From Brassica napus (taxonomy: Eukaryota > Streptophyta > Magnoliopsida > Brassicales > Brassicaceae), in contig NW_026015745.1 of assembly GCF_020379485.1 (NCBI RefSeq), positions 62,001 to 126,000 on the forward strand: 64,000 nucleotides of DNA, given 5' to 3'. Shown here one piece after another: positions 9,200-23,189 of this stretch (the first letter of the stretch is position 1; every line of letters begins with the position of its first letter). The translations under genes and the position numbers were made by a program. The notes below the pieces were generated by a model. It saw only the letters and a program-made list of their open reading frames with translations, ran no database searches and had not been told where the DNA came from.

Positions 9200-12060
9200 A
9201 GAAACATTTACACTATAAGACACTTTTCTAGTTTAATATTACACTATAAGACACTTCTTTCTACTGAGGTAGTTTTCTTTAACTAAATCTACTTTATATC
9301 TATAAACCAACTAAATAAGCTAACTAATAGGTCCTATTTTTCTTTTTCTTATCATTTTTTCCCTTTCTCATCTTCTTCTTTCTCAAATCAAATTCTTCTT
9401 ATTTTTTTTGTTCAGTAGATTTGTTTTTTACATAATTTTAATTTTGAAATATTCAAGAAATTTTATTTTAAGTTTCAAATTATACATTTTTCAGTTCATC
9501 CAGAAGACGTTCTTTAATTTTCACTAAAACAAATAGCAAATTTTTTTTTCCGGTGAATCTCCAATGACCTAACAAACATTGAGAGAAAGGTAGGGAGGCA
9601 AATGAGAGAGGCTTCCACAACGACCATCACCGCAAGATTGAACCAGTAGAAAAAAAAATTCTAGTTGCTGTTTTTGTGACTGAGCGAAGAAGCATCATCA
9701 TGGTAGAGCTCGTGACCTTAGATGACGACAGGTTAACTCCGACAGAAGACGACAGCAAGCTCATCTCTTTTTGTAAATCTGAAACTTAAAAAGTCAGAGA
9801 TTCATGGTTACAAGCTTAAAGAGACAGAGATCCTTGATAAAAAAAGAGAGACAGAGATCCATGGCTCCATCCGAGCTCCGCCGCAATAAGCTCCAATCCA
9901 CCGCAGTCCTTTTTGCTCTCAACAATTTCAAATCTTCTCAATGATTTCAGGTCTGCCGCCACCTTATCACCATCGGGACCTTCTATCGCCACGATCCTTT
10001 GCTTTGATTGAACTTCTCCCATGGTAAACTGAAACTCGAGCCTGAGATTGGGATTGAGCGAGCGTTAGGCAAACAACTTCTTTTATTTTCATTTTAAGCC
10101 CTTCATGTTTAGCTTTATTGTCAATTGACCCCAAACTCTTAAATATACAGATTTGTCCTCTTTAATTGATCCTAAACTTACAAATATGCACTTTTGCCCT
10201 TGGTATATACATATGAACACACAAAGTCACAAAGGCAATGTATATTACAAAATAGAACCTAAAATGACTTATTAACTAAATTAAAATGGTAATACCGTTA
10301 AAATCATAAAATATTAAGATCAAGCAAATAGAGTTTCTAAAATTTAACTAAATTAAAATGGTAAAAACCATTTAGATGTAATATATACACATAAATATAT
10401 TTTAAAATGATCTAAATTAAGTAAAAAAGATATTCAAAATAATTTGAATCATAAATTATCATTATTTCTTCAATGTCCAATTCGGTGTACATGTGTTCCT
10501 TTTGGTGAAACGTTGTACATGTGGACAATAAAAAAATATGTGTACACCATGACAATGTGCCAATAAAACCTTACGAGATCTAAATGAACTAAAGCAATTT
10601 ACTCATAATCATCAAATATCATAACTTGCGCAATGTGCCAATAAATCCATATACATGTTCTTTGTCGTAAAACCTTGTACATATTCATTGTTGTACATGT
10701 GGATATTGAAATATTTGTGTACACCATTCCATGTACATATAGATATTCTAGAATCATTGTACATGTGGATCATACTTAACTATTATTGTTGAATGATGTC
10801 AAATGGTATGAAGATATAATGTTTATTATCGAATATATTTTTTCTTTGTTCAATAAATTTATATTTTCTAAATATTTACTGTATTTTTAATATGCGTAGA
10901 TACTTTAGCATATCCTTATTTTGGGAACGAATTAAGTATTTTCAGTTTTAGCTAAAATAAATATTTTTTATTTTTTAAGAAACAAAAAGTTTCTGGTTAA
11001 GTTACAAAAAAAGATTTATGGTTTCTGACCAAAAGTACAATATATGGTTTTGATGATTTTTCTTTTTACAATTTGTACATCTGAATCATTGCCCAATTAA
11101 GTAGTGTACATGTGATTATTGTACATATGGATAAAAAAATTTTGTGTACATAGTATCATGTACATATGACTACATATATACAAATATCACTATAAACAAT
11201 ATACACAAGAAATAATTTATACACCATTGATATGTTATCATTTTACAGTTATTTATCATTTCATTTAGCTTATATTAATCATTTTTAAGATGCATTTAAA
11301 TATATACACAGATATGTATATGTGCACATTTGGAAATATGAGACCAAATAAAATGGATTTATTTGAAAATCAGAAACATATGTGGCAGAAACAAAATAAA
11401 ACAAAATGGCAGGGACCAATGTTGTAAAATCGGAATATTCTTTGGGTTTGGATTGCACAATTAAAAGTCTAAGGGCAAATTCGTGAACAAATTTGAGACA
11501 AATTGAAAAATAAACAAAAGTTGAAGGACCAATTGTGCAAATAATCAAAAATTCACCATTGTTGCTCCTGTGAAGCTTTCTCTTTCATCTGTGACCAAAA
11601 TGATGATGATTTCAGCAGCCACAACTCTGTTCCCGACCATGGCGACCACGGTGAGGAGGAGACAACTTGAATTTGACACAGATTCCTGTAGAGATCTATC
11701 AGGGCGGAGCCGCAGTTTGAGATCGCCGACAGAGCTCTCCTGACTGCTCCGTCACGTTGCTCTTGGCTTATCACGGATAGCGGATTAAGGTTAAGCATGG
11801 CTGAAGATTCAAAAATTAAACGTGTTTTCTATTTTGGATAATTCTATAGATGAAGAAGTGAGAAACAAAAAAATAAAAAAAAATAGAAGTGTAATTATGT
11901 TTGAAAGAAGCATGTCAAGTGGACATATAATTAATGGGTCCTACTGGTTACCATTTAGTTCTGTTTTAGTTAGTAAATGAAGATAAAGTTAAAAGAAAGT
12001 GTCTAAGGAGCTGAAAGTGTCTTAGAGTGTTATTAAAACTCATAAAGTGACCTATTGTGA
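9200..12060. mobile_element. Large non-autonomous TIR element with internal TGTACATGTGG motif array
   Basis: The left end has two copies of acactataagacactt followed by ttctttaactaaatct and ataggtcctatt. The right end on the minus strand has acactctaagacacttt, ttttaactttatcttc and gtaggacccat. These are long degenerate inverted repeats of more than 100 bp. The middle (10480-11170) repeats TGTACATGTGGAT or close variants about eight times, plus TGTACACCAT. Two short GC-richer blocks near the ends (9690-10020 and 11560-11800) look like captured gene fragments, but I could not assign them. No transposase was seen. A Pack-MULE-like element is the best guess; exact borders are uncertain. Confidence 0.5.
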
Positions 12061-13020
12061 AAATCATAAAAAGAAGAAATTATGCAAGCGTGTTAGAGTG
12101 TTATGAATGCAATTATGCAAGCGTGTAGATTATGTGTAGGGTAAAAAGAAGAAAGGCTGTGGAGGCGTAGAAAGCGGGGGACTTTCTCTCTTTCACTCAC
12201 ACTGCCATTAACTCGTACTTCTGTGACTCTCTTTCTTCCTCAGTTATAAATAGAGATTCAGAAAGTGAGAAAATCAAATAAAAGTCACAGTTTTATTACG
12301 CAAGTAATGTTGTCATGTCCTTGTGGAGACAGAAAAAAGGGGCACACTGGAGGGTACAACTTTATAACGGATTCTTGTATAATAATAAAACAAAAAGTAA
12401 GAATGAACATTGTGAAAATCTCTTTGAAGAGGTCGATTTTTTCAAAAAAAAAAAAAGTCTTTGAATGAATTATCTGAAGTTATGAACATTGTCTTTGATT
12501 CGTAGTCCTCCAAATAACTCGTTTACATTGTTCAATAGTGAGGAAGATAGGCTGAGTGTCAAACATGTTTCTAACGATATCAAAAACATGCTTCTCCACA
12601 TTCAATGATGTCAGGTTGGTGTTTTATCCCTGGAGAAGTAAATGCAGTGGCTAAGTTGTGACCTATGTACTACATTGAGTTATAACTCGTATTGAGGTTG
12701 ATAAACTGTTGTAATGTAGAATCAATGAAAAATTAAGTAGTAGTTGTTGAGCCAAAAATTTGCCATTTACTTAAATATAGTACTGAAGTATTCCACAATG
12801 TAACAATTAATATAATTTTGTTATATAAATGATGAAACTAGTAATAAACTACATTGATGTAGTTGACTTTGTAACTAACAACCAGACAAACGACTCATTA
12901 TGAAGCCTGATTTGTTTGGTATATGGTTGGCTTAGCTATTGAAACATAATCAAAATTACTTCAAAAAATATGCAGATTAGTTGAAAGAAACAATGGGCTA
13001 ACTACCCAAAATTCCAGTCT
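12061..13020. other. Intergenic region with orphan TATA-like site
   Basis: GTTATAAATAGAG near 12243 follows a CTTTCTCTCTTTC stretch and could be a core promoter. The DNA after it encodes no credible protein. Nothing else was recognised. Confidence 0.4.
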
Positions 13021-13639
13021 AAATGGGCCGTTAATGGGCTCACTACAGTTCGTCGATCAAAACCCAAGATCTCGTCCTCGTCGGCATTTGCTTCATTCTC
13101 TCCTTCGCCGGACTCCGTTCCTAATTTTCCAGGTACGCCAATTCTGGGTTCAATGTCTAGAACATTGGAAGTTCTTTACCGTAGATTAGTTTTTGAGCTT
13201 TAAACCTTGAGAAAGGAATGATTTTTTTGTTAATGATTATGGTTTAGTCACAAACTGATATCCACCAACTGTTCGATGAAATGTCTGAAAGGAGTGGAGA
13301 GTTAAAACGTAGGATGTTGATTCTTCTAGGTTTGGTTTTGGTGCTACAAACAAGCAGTCGAATTATATTAATACAGGAGTGTCACATCACACATTTGTCT
13401 TTGTCTAATATGTGAAAAAAAAACTTTGTCTGATATGTGAAGATTTAGCTTAAAATGGAGTATTCAACTGTTATTAACTGCAGTTGCTGCCTCTGGTCAT
13501 GTAAACTTTGCTTATGTTGTGTTAATAATGCTTAGTGAAAATTAGAGTTTTCTTTTAGTTTTATTTGATTTTTTATCTTCTGAAGTGTTTACACTTTGTT
13601 TCTCCTTGCAGAGTTTTAAAGAGTAAAAGGGAGAGAAAG
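13021..13639 (+). promoter_or_regulatory. Promoter and 5' UTR intron of L18p gene
   Basis: TGGGCCGTTAATGGGCTC at 13024-13041 contains two site II elements (TGGGCY) typical of ribosomal-protein genes. A 5' UTR intron runs from 13133 (ttccag|gtacgc) to 13611 (ccttgcag). Confidence 0.6.
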
Positions 13640-13984
13640 ATGGTGATTCCACCGGCAGTGAGACCACCACGTCTCTTCGACTACCTCAAACCTTACGTCC
13701 TGAAGCTCCACTTCACGAACAAGTTTGTTCACGCCCAAGTCATCCACTCACCAACAGCCACAGTGGCTTGCTCGGCTAGCTCACAGGAGAAAGCATTGAG
13801 GGAAACAATGGGGGTCACACGCGACGTGGCTGCTGCTGCAAAGATTGGTAAACTCCTTGGAGAAAGGCTCTTGATGAAAGACATTCCAGCTGTTACTATT
13901 CACATGAAGAAAGAGCAGATGTATCATGGTAAAGTCAAGGCTGTGATCGATTCCGTCAGGGAAGCTGGCGTCAAGTTGCTTTGA
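13640..13984 (+). CDS. Ribosomal protein L18p/L5e family protein (organellar uL18)
   Basis: A single coding exon for 114 residues, starting MVIPPAVRPPRLFDYLKPYV. Blocks such as FVHAQVIHSPTATVACSASSQ and DVAAAAKIGKLLGERL belong to the bacterial-type L18p family that binds 5S rRNA in organellar large subunits. It matches Arabidopsis At5g27820, predicted mitochondrial. The ATG after the 5' UTR intron is used; an upstream in-frame ATG at 13565 lies inside the intron and is not a start. The gene is tail-to-tail with TOPP8. Confidence 0.9.
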   Translation: MVIPPAVRPPRLFDYLKPYVLKLHFTNKFVHAQVIHSPTATVACSASSQEKALRETMGVTRDVAAAAKIGKLLGERLLMKDIPAVTIHMKKEQMYHGKVKAVIDSVREAGVKLL

Positions 13985-14639
13985 GGATTATTCAACAGTC
14001 CATCACTTTCATGTTCTGAACGTTGTCCTTCTTTTTGGCTTGAGATCAGAGTGTTGCCACAATCAAAGCCTTTGCTTAGTTCATTTTTCTTCTACTTCAG
14101 GGTTGTGAAGAAAGATGTCAAAGGCGAATAAATGTTATAAAACTTTGACTATTGAGTTGTAAGATTATATCAATAGAGAGAGATTCTGTACTCTTGAATA
14201 GATAATAGTTGTAAGCCTTTGAATGAACAAGCTAAGTAAGCTTATGGAACACTATGTTTTTGTTGAAGTTTCAATGTTCGTCTTGAGAAGAACATTCGAG
14301 CTAAAATGAAAAAAATGTGGTACCTTGATGATATGCAAAAGGGTTTAAACAAGCAAATATAAATCTAACAAATGCACTCTAACTTAAACTAAAAGGGAAA
14401 AGAGACTCTCAAGGAGTTAAAAATCTCCAGAAGCAGAAGACAAGATCATTCTGCATCTCTACACACAGAAAAGGAAGTGTATTTTTGCTCTCTCACTTTA
14501 TCTTTATACAGAAGCTGCTTGATGATGACTAAGGAGCCTTTCGGTTCTTCAATGCATTCCAACCCAGTTATAATGGAAGTTCAAATATTGAGTCTAGCTT
14601 GAGCTGTGGAACCGTTATCTTTAAAGAGAAGACTAGACT
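13985..14639. other. Tail-to-tail spacer between L18p and TOPP8 genes
   Basis: Holds the 3' UTRs of both genes. No other feature was recognised. Confidence 0.5.
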
Positions 14640-16243
14640 TCAAGACTTCCCCATTTTGGGTACCTGACAAAGAGAAACATATGAGAAATAGTTGTTAAGA
14701 TTGTGGACACTGAACTACAATCTCATACTGATGAGACCTAAGGTTCTGGTGAAGAAACTGTGTTACAAGATAAGTCTGAATCTATATACTTTCTTGGTAG
14801 AAACGAACCTTCTTGAGAGGATGACTACTAGAAGCTGGAGCCGGTTTCATAATTTCAAAAGAGCAAACAAGAGACTCGTCCACGCTCAATAACGCACCAG
14901 CGTTATCAAACTCCCCACCATAGTTTGGAGCTGAGAATATAGTAACTAACCTCCTGTTCGCAAAAAACTCATACCCATCTTCCACTACCTGCAACACACA
15001 AAACCCATCACACACGTTTCCACTAAAAAGTCTCAACCATTACAACAACAAAAACTCATCTTAGCTTTTTACCTGATGGCCACGGCAAATGAGGTCAAGA
15101 TCATTCTTATCCAAAAACTCATCGACTTTATCAGCTCCAAAAGTACAAGAGATGCCTCTATCACTATCAGACCATCCTTCCCTCTTCTGGTCAGGATCAG
15201 ACCAAAGCAAATCACATAGAAGACCGTTGTCTGGAATCTCAGTAGGCCTCTCAATCTCTCGAATCTGATTCAAATTCTCCAACTCCGGCGACAACCCTCC
15301 ATGCATACACAAGATCTTGTCGTCGATGAGCGCTGCCACGGGCAAAGAGTTGAAGCAATCGGTAAAGATCTTCCAGAGACGTACGTTGAATCTACGCTTG
15401 CACTCGTCGTAGAAGCCGTAGATTCTGTTGATCTTGGCGTCCTCGTGGTTGCCTCTCAGGAGATAAATCTTTGACGGGTAACGAATCTTGTAAGCGAGGA
15501 GTAGACATATGGTCTCGAGACTTTGCTTGCCTCTGTCAACGTAGTCGCCAAGGAAGAGATAGGTCGCTGATGGAGGGTAGCCTCCGTATTCGAATAGCCG
15601 AAGAAGATCTTGATACTGGCCATGGATATCACCTGATCTCAAATTCACATAGAAGCCCTAAAGTTTGTTACTTTCACCCCAAGTATCAAAATTAACCTCA
15701 AATTTACAGAGAAACCCTAAAGTTTTGCTACTTTCACCTCCATGATCAACCTCAAATTCACAAAGAATCCCTAAATTTTGCTACATTCACTCCCAATTAG
15801 AATACCCATATGCTCAAATCCCTAAAGTTTGCTACTTTTGTCACCCAATTAGAATACCCATATGCTCAAATCCCTAAAGTTTGCTACTTTCACCCACAAT
15901 CACAATACCCAGATGATCAAATCCCTAAATTTTGATACTTTCACCCCCAATTACAATACCCAGATGCTCAAATCCCTAAAGTTTGCTACTTTTCAACCCC
16001 AATTATGCAAATTTCATCATGAGAAAGAGAGAGAGAGAGAGAGAGATTACCGCAGATGCGGATTGGGGCATGGAGCTCAAGGAGATTGGGCTGAGAGAGG
16101 AGGATTTGACGAGCGTTGGAGCAGAGTTGACGAATCTCGCACTCTGATAGCTGAACCTGTTTGCCTCCTCTACCTTCTAGCAATCTTCTGATGATATCAT
16201 CCAACACTCCTTTCTCTATCATCCCTTCCATACTCGTCATCAT
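14640..16243 (-). CDS. TOPP8: Type one protein phosphatase catalytic subunit (TOPP8-like)
   Basis: A PP1 catalytic subunit of 318 residues in four exons: 16051-16243, 15073-15632, 14809-14988 and 14640-14663. All junctions are GT-AG and 957 nt join in frame. It starts [20 protein letters not shown]. The metal and active-site motifs [27 protein letters not shown] and [11 protein letters not shown] are all intact, so it should be an active Ser/Thr phosphatase. The short last exon encodes VPKMGKS. Exon 1 ends inside the GDIHG motif, split as G|GT. It corresponds to At5g27840. Intron 1 contains a seven-copy minisatellite and a GA run. It shares a divergent promoter with RPL18. Confidence 0.95.
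15654..16013. repeat. Minisatellite in TOPP8 intron 1
   Basis: Seven head-to-tail copies of a 50-57 bp unit containing TCCCTAAAGTTTGCTACTTT and AATACCCAGATGCTCAAA variants. The CCCTAAA cores lie near 15657, 15715, 15770, 15820, 15872, 15923 and 15973. Confidence 0.88.
16021..16047. repeat. GA microsatellite beside TOPP8 intron 1 donor
   Basis: A (GA)n run ends three bases before the splice donor, so on the transcript a CTCTCT tract directly follows GTAAT. Confidence 0.85.
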
Positions 16244-16659
16244 CGTCTTCTCTCAGATCTCAAGTTTTCCTCACCAAAATCGAAACTTGATACAAGGGTT
16301 TCGTTCACAAGCAGGAGATGAATAATGAGTCGTGCTTAGACACCGATCGAATTAAAGATTTTCTCGCTTTGAATTTTCCCGAGAAAGTGTGGGAAAGATG
16401 AAATTGAGAATGAAGGGTCGTCAAACGATGAGAACCCAGAAGAACTTGATATTCAGACAAGAAAAAAAAAACAAAAATAAATAAAAAACCAATTAAAGTG
16501 ATCTATCATATAAATGGGCTTTTTATTTGGGCCCAAAGAAGGCCTAAAGCGAAGATGACGTCACGAAACCTAAAACGCGAGCGAGCTTGTTCCTATAAAT
16601 TTATAAACCCTAATTTCTTTTCAGTCTCTCTCCGTTGCAGACACTCGACAGCTCACGCC
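16244..16659. promoter_or_regulatory. Divergent promoter of TOPP8 and RPL18
   Basis: The 416-bp gap holds ATGGGCT and TTGGGCCCA site II elements (16513-16535), a TGACGTCA palindrome at 16556-16563 and a telo-box AAACCCTAA at 16605-16613. This combination is typical for plant ribosomal-protein genes. The TGACGTCA would be read from both sides. Confidence 0.7.
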
Positions 16660-17597
<938 letters not shown>

Positions 17598-18077
17598 GAA
17601 ATATCTCTGTTGTTTCGTTATGGTTGGTTTCATGATCGAAATTTTCGTAGAGAACTCGTGTTCCTCTTCATTTCTTGCAGACAATGTTTTAAGTTTTTTG
17701 TCTTTATTATGTTCTACTCGACATTTAAATGTTTTGCGTAAGAATTTACTTATTCCAAAGAGTCTTTTCAGATCGTTTAGTGCTTAAAGTTGCATGTTAA
17801 TTGTTGGACCACTAGCTGAAAATGTAGTTTTACAGAAGTCATCCGTAAAGTAATTTTCATAATCATAATGATTAATGACACTAGTCTAATAAGAACACTA
17901 CGGTTTCTACTTTCTAACAAATATATTGAAACAAAACTCAACGGTAGGTAACAGGGTGTCTTTTTTTTTGTGGTTAATATTGGGATTAAAAGTTCGATAT
18001 TGGGCTTTGAAATTGTCAAAATCTAGAGTGCTTAAACCGCGAAAAAACAAATCAATGGTGTTTAATGTTTAGAAATA
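17598..18077. other. Spacer between RPL18 and tubulin pseudogene
   Basis: RPL18 3' UTR then AT-rich DNA. No promoter or start codon precedes the tubulin fragment. Confidence 0.5.
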
Positions 18078-19179
<1,102 letters not shown>

Positions 19180-19722
19180 GAATGTTTCGAAAAATAGGTT
19201 TCTATTATCTTTTTGTTTGTTGCGTGAATGGGCTCAAGACATTCTCTTGATGAGTCTTAAGTTTGTGTTTTCTTTAAACTACATGTCCCGTGACTCCTGT
19301 CTCGGTGTTTGAAGTTCTACTATGGTGTTATTTACTCTATCAGTGTGTTAAAAAATCTCGATCTCGTTCTCGTTTCTTATACCTAACCTGTGTTCCAGAT
19401 ATTCATGCTAGCTTAGTTCAAAAAGAACATAGAATAAATTGAAATTGAAATTATATACTTAGTGCAGCAATATATATATTAAGTTATTAACTAATGCTTG
19501 TGTGGGGGCAGAAATAACACGTTCTTGGTGGGAATTTACACGAGGATCGATCCCTAGTATGAAAACTTCTATATAATTAATCGGGGGTAGAAAATGCCTC
19601 TAAACTTTAAAGCCTATCCAAATTTTGTTTTTAGTTTCCACAATGTTCCAAAATAATAAAATTAAAGGCTACTCATATTGTGTTCCCTATATATATGCTT
19701 TTTCAGTTTATATGTATTAACC
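19180..19722. other. Intergenic region
   Basis: AT-rich spacer after the tubulin fragment. Nothing recognised. Confidence 0.4.
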
Positions 19723-19892
19723 ACACAAGTGTGGTCGAATGGTACGGCAGACTTGGAAATATGTTACATTTCTAGAGTTTGAAATCTACCAAACTTAGAT
19801 TAATCCGTATGTCTGGCGCCGGTAAACGGGCCTCCAAAAAATTAGTCGGTTGGACTTCGGTCCGCCATATACCCAAGGGTTATTAAAAAAAA
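19723..19892 (+). mobile_element. tRNA-derived SINE-like element
   Basis: A polymerase III A box, TGGTCGAATGG, lies at 19732-19742. A B-box-like GAGTTTGAAATCTACC lies at 19775-19790, with tRNA-like spacing. The element ends in TTATTAAAAAAAA. A tRNA-derived head, a body of about 100 bp unrelated to the tRNA, and an A-rich tail together fit a SINE. The family was not identified. Confidence 0.6.
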
Positions 19893-21212
19893 TTATACAT
19901 ATTTCTTAGCTGTTTATCTTTATTATTTACAGACATCACTTGGAAAAGGAAAAATATAATGTTGGTGTTATCCAAGAGAAGAATAATATTTCATAATGCT
20001 GATCTGTTTTTGTGAAAAAGGATAGATACAAACTCAGATTGTGTAGTAATAAATCCGTATTCATGAATGTATCTTCGATACAATTACCAATAGTTCTGAA
20101 GTCTGGCTTAAGAAAAAAGATAATGACACTATAAAGGTATTTTTGTGACAAAAAAAAAAAAAAAAAAAAAGACACTATAAAGGTATTCAAACCTTTCTGG
20201 GATAAAGCTGTTATTCTTCCTAGTTCATGCACCATATTTGTCATTTTGCTTTTAAACATAGAAATTAAAAGTTGATTACGACCAAGAAACTAATTATAAA
20301 AATCTCACAATCTTTTATACTAATACTTTTTCACATTGCAAAGAACCAACTGTAGTCAAACAGGTCAAGGCCAAGCAGTCTAAGTACAATGTTTATGAAA
20401 CATCTTCCACGTTGGGTTTTCCATATGTTACATTGCAGTTTCCTTGTATTTTAAGTGATTAAATATTTCGTATGAATTTAGTGAAGAATAATAGTATCCT
20501 TCCTTATAGTGAAAGATGTTACTTTGACTAGTTAGTTTCTTAATTAATATTTTCTTTTGTCAAAGAAACTTTCGTAAATGGATTTATAGTAGTACTATAT
20601 TACGTACGTAGCATAGACACAAAATAGAAAAATTAAGATAATTGAAAAACGTTGTTTTCAAAATATTATATTTAAAACTAATATATTTTTGTAATATTGA
20701 TATATATTACACTGCTATTACACACACGAAATACAACATATTCGAATGAGTGAATAAACATCAAATTATAGTGGTGTATTTTTCACACAAATATAGCTTT
20801 GGAAGATAAATTTAGTAAAATCAAGATGGTTAGAAAATGACTCTAAACTATAACCATATAGTATTTTATATAATTTACATCGGTTCGTACATATTTCACA
20901 TAAAATGTCATGTTGGAAGACAAAAGAGAAAAAAATGATCATAAAATTCAAAAATATGGAATCACAGTTTCACAGAAGAATGCGATTTTAAGACGGAGAG
21001 TAGAATCACATACCTAAAGAGACGACCATAATTTTTTTATATATGAATTCAAAGACTGATTAAATTTTACCCTTGAAGATTTTATACCATAATAGTTGAA
21101 GAACACTAAGACTATTTTCTCAATAAATAGCGTCCTCACTTCTCCGAATATAGCACAAAGAGATAAAGATCACTTCTGAATCCTTAAAAAAATTAAAGAA
21201 AAAGATTTTGTT
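19893..21212. other. Intergenic region upstream of zinc-finger gene
   Basis: AT-rich, with a poly(A) run at 20149-20170. The leader of the zinc-finger gene lies at the right end, where CAATAAATAG near 21121 may serve as a TATA-like element. Confidence 0.4.
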
Positions 21213-22034
21213 ATGTCTTCTTCAACCTCTTCCACACCGCAACCGGTTGTCATCCAGGCCATGGAGGAGTTCAAGGAGATAGCAGCAGAGAGCAACAATC
21301 TGATACTAGGGTCCCCACAGGAGGCTATGTCCAGAAGTGAGAACCCTAGTTTCAGATCCGATCCTGTCCGAACAGGAAGTGAGATCATGAAGTTCTACCC
21401 ATCAAAATCAAATAAGATCTACATTTGTCACTTCTGCAACAAACGGTTCTCAACCTCTCAAGCCCTAGGTGGCCACCAGAACGCACACAAACAGGAGCGA
21501 GACTGGGACAAGAAGCGTAAGGAGATGGAAGCAAACTTTCCAGGACTCTCCTTTTTGAGCCCTTACCTAGACAAGCCTCACTTGCTCTTAGGTGGGTATT
21601 CACAAGATGCTTTATCGAATGATAATCATCTTGGGATCACTCTTGAACCTGTACTCAAACGTACAAGAACAGGATTGTACCCATCGTTCGGTGGTGGTCT
21701 CACCAACGTGGCCATAGTTCCTCGCATGACTCCTACCCGCTTCTTCACTGGGACCACTTGTACCAATGGTTCTTCTTCAATGGGGCTTGCACCAAGACCC
21801 TCTTACAACAACAATCCCCCGATGATTCCTAGAAACATTCCTCCTTTTCCACCTCCTCCTCGAGCCACCAATCTCTCTAGCGTTTGCTATTCTCAAAAGA
21901 ATGTATTGAGCGAAGAGAATCTCATCTCAAAGGTAGGGAATGACAAGATCGTCGAGATTGATGATGATGATAATGATCAGCCAGAAAAAGGGACATCTAA
22001 AAGCTGGGGCATTGATTTATCTCTATCCCTTTGA
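21213..22034 (+). CDS. Single C2H2 zinc-finger protein with C-terminal EAR motif
   Basis: An intronless gene for 273 residues. One plant-type finger, ICHFCNKRFSTSQALGGHQ, has Cys72, Cys75, His88 and His92 and the plant-specific QALGGH signature that contacts DNA. The C-terminus SWGIDLSLSL is an EAR (LxLxL) motif that in this family recruits TOPLESS corepressors. A proline-rich stretch, PPFPPPP, and an acidic DDDDND precede it. It is therefore probably a nuclear transcriptional repressor. It corresponds by position and sequence type to At5g27880. Intronless structure is usual for the family. A relative lacking the finger lies at 26744. Confidence 0.93.
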   Translation: MSSSTSSTPQPVVIQAMEEFKEIAAESNNLILGSPQEAMSRSENPSFRSDPVRTGSEIMKFYPSKSNKIYICHFCNKRFSTSQALGGHQNAHKQERDWDKKRKEMEANFPGLSFLSPYLDKPHLLLGGYSQDALSNDNHLGITLEPVLKRTRTGLYPSFGGGLTNVAIVPRMTPTRFFTGTTCTNGSSSMGLAPRPSYNNNPPMIPRNIPPFPPPPRATNLSSVCYSQKNVLSEENLISKVGNDKIVEIDDDDNDQPEKGTSKSWGIDLSLSL

Positions 22035-23189
22035 GTAATATTGTATGTGTGTTTATTTGGTTTTCATTTTTGAGGTATCATAGCTATTAGAGACCTCTCT
22101 CCATACACCTCATCTCTGTCTATGAATATTGTTGTTCTCCTTTTTATTGTATTTCAGTTTAAATGTTCCTTTGTCTGTATCATCTCTCCATCTATTGACA
22201 TCTCATTGTGTCTTGGTTGTTTTTTTTAATCTCTGATTTTCTTTTTTTTTATTGTTGTGATTTATATAGCGTGAGTCTTAAAAAAATTTAGATAATTTAT
22301 ATATCTCGTATAGGTGGGGACACTGATTAAAAAAACTAGTTATTCAAATATATTTTCTTGTGCAAGTTAGTCAAGCTATTAGTAATAGCGTTGAATATAT
22401 TAAGGAAGGGAACGCATGAAGAAATATGAGAATAGAGTTCTTTTTTTTATCTATAATAATATATGTTCATTGTTTCACGTAAGATGAGTTTATTCGAGAT
22501 TCAGGATGGATGTATATTACAATGTACGCACCATAGCGTTATTTATAAAGAAAACCTTCGCTAATCGCTAATCGCTACTAAAACAAAACGAGATGCATCA
22601 AATCAAATGTATTATATTAGAGCAATGTCCAAGAATAGACTTGCATTTACGATGGAGCGTTTTGTATATCTTTAAAAAGTAAGTTGAAGAGACCGTGTTG
22701 ACTCAAATTTCTCAAAAGTAGATTTTTTATGCTAACCAGAAAAATACGTGCGAAAAACTATTAGAAACAACTTATATTTCATACCCCTAAAGCCAATCGA
22801 ATATTATGAACCAATGCGTTACTCCATGATTTGAAAAGTAACTTTGCAAACCGAACTTCTGGTTTGATTTTGCAGATGTTTCCTCCTAAGTATAAATGGA
22901 CAAAAATCCCAAGGATGATCAATAGTAAAGCCATGTTCAGCGAACAAACGCTGCGGCAAGCGACGGCAATAAAAATATACAAAACGTAGCTATAGGATGT
23001 TTATGTCTCAATTCAACATGAACTGAAGTCTCAAGATATGATATGATATTGTTGTATATTATTACATGAGAACGCACCTTATATATGTCGTTATGAAAAG
23101 AAAATGGCATGCATCAAATGAGTTCATATTCCATCAACAAATCGTAGCTTTGATTGATAAGTGAGTACTTGAGACTATAAACTTTTTTT
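22035..23189. other. Intergenic region
   Basis: Zinc-finger gene 3' UTR and AT-rich spacer. No gene recognised. Confidence 0.4.

Noticed and set aside
9816..10022. Short minus-strand frame within the large TIR element
   Set aside because: It looks like a captured fragment. No family motif could be assigned and no gene context exists.
11553..11798. Second short minus-strand frame in the same element
   Set aside because: No recognisable domain; it lies at the element end and was taken as part of the transposon.
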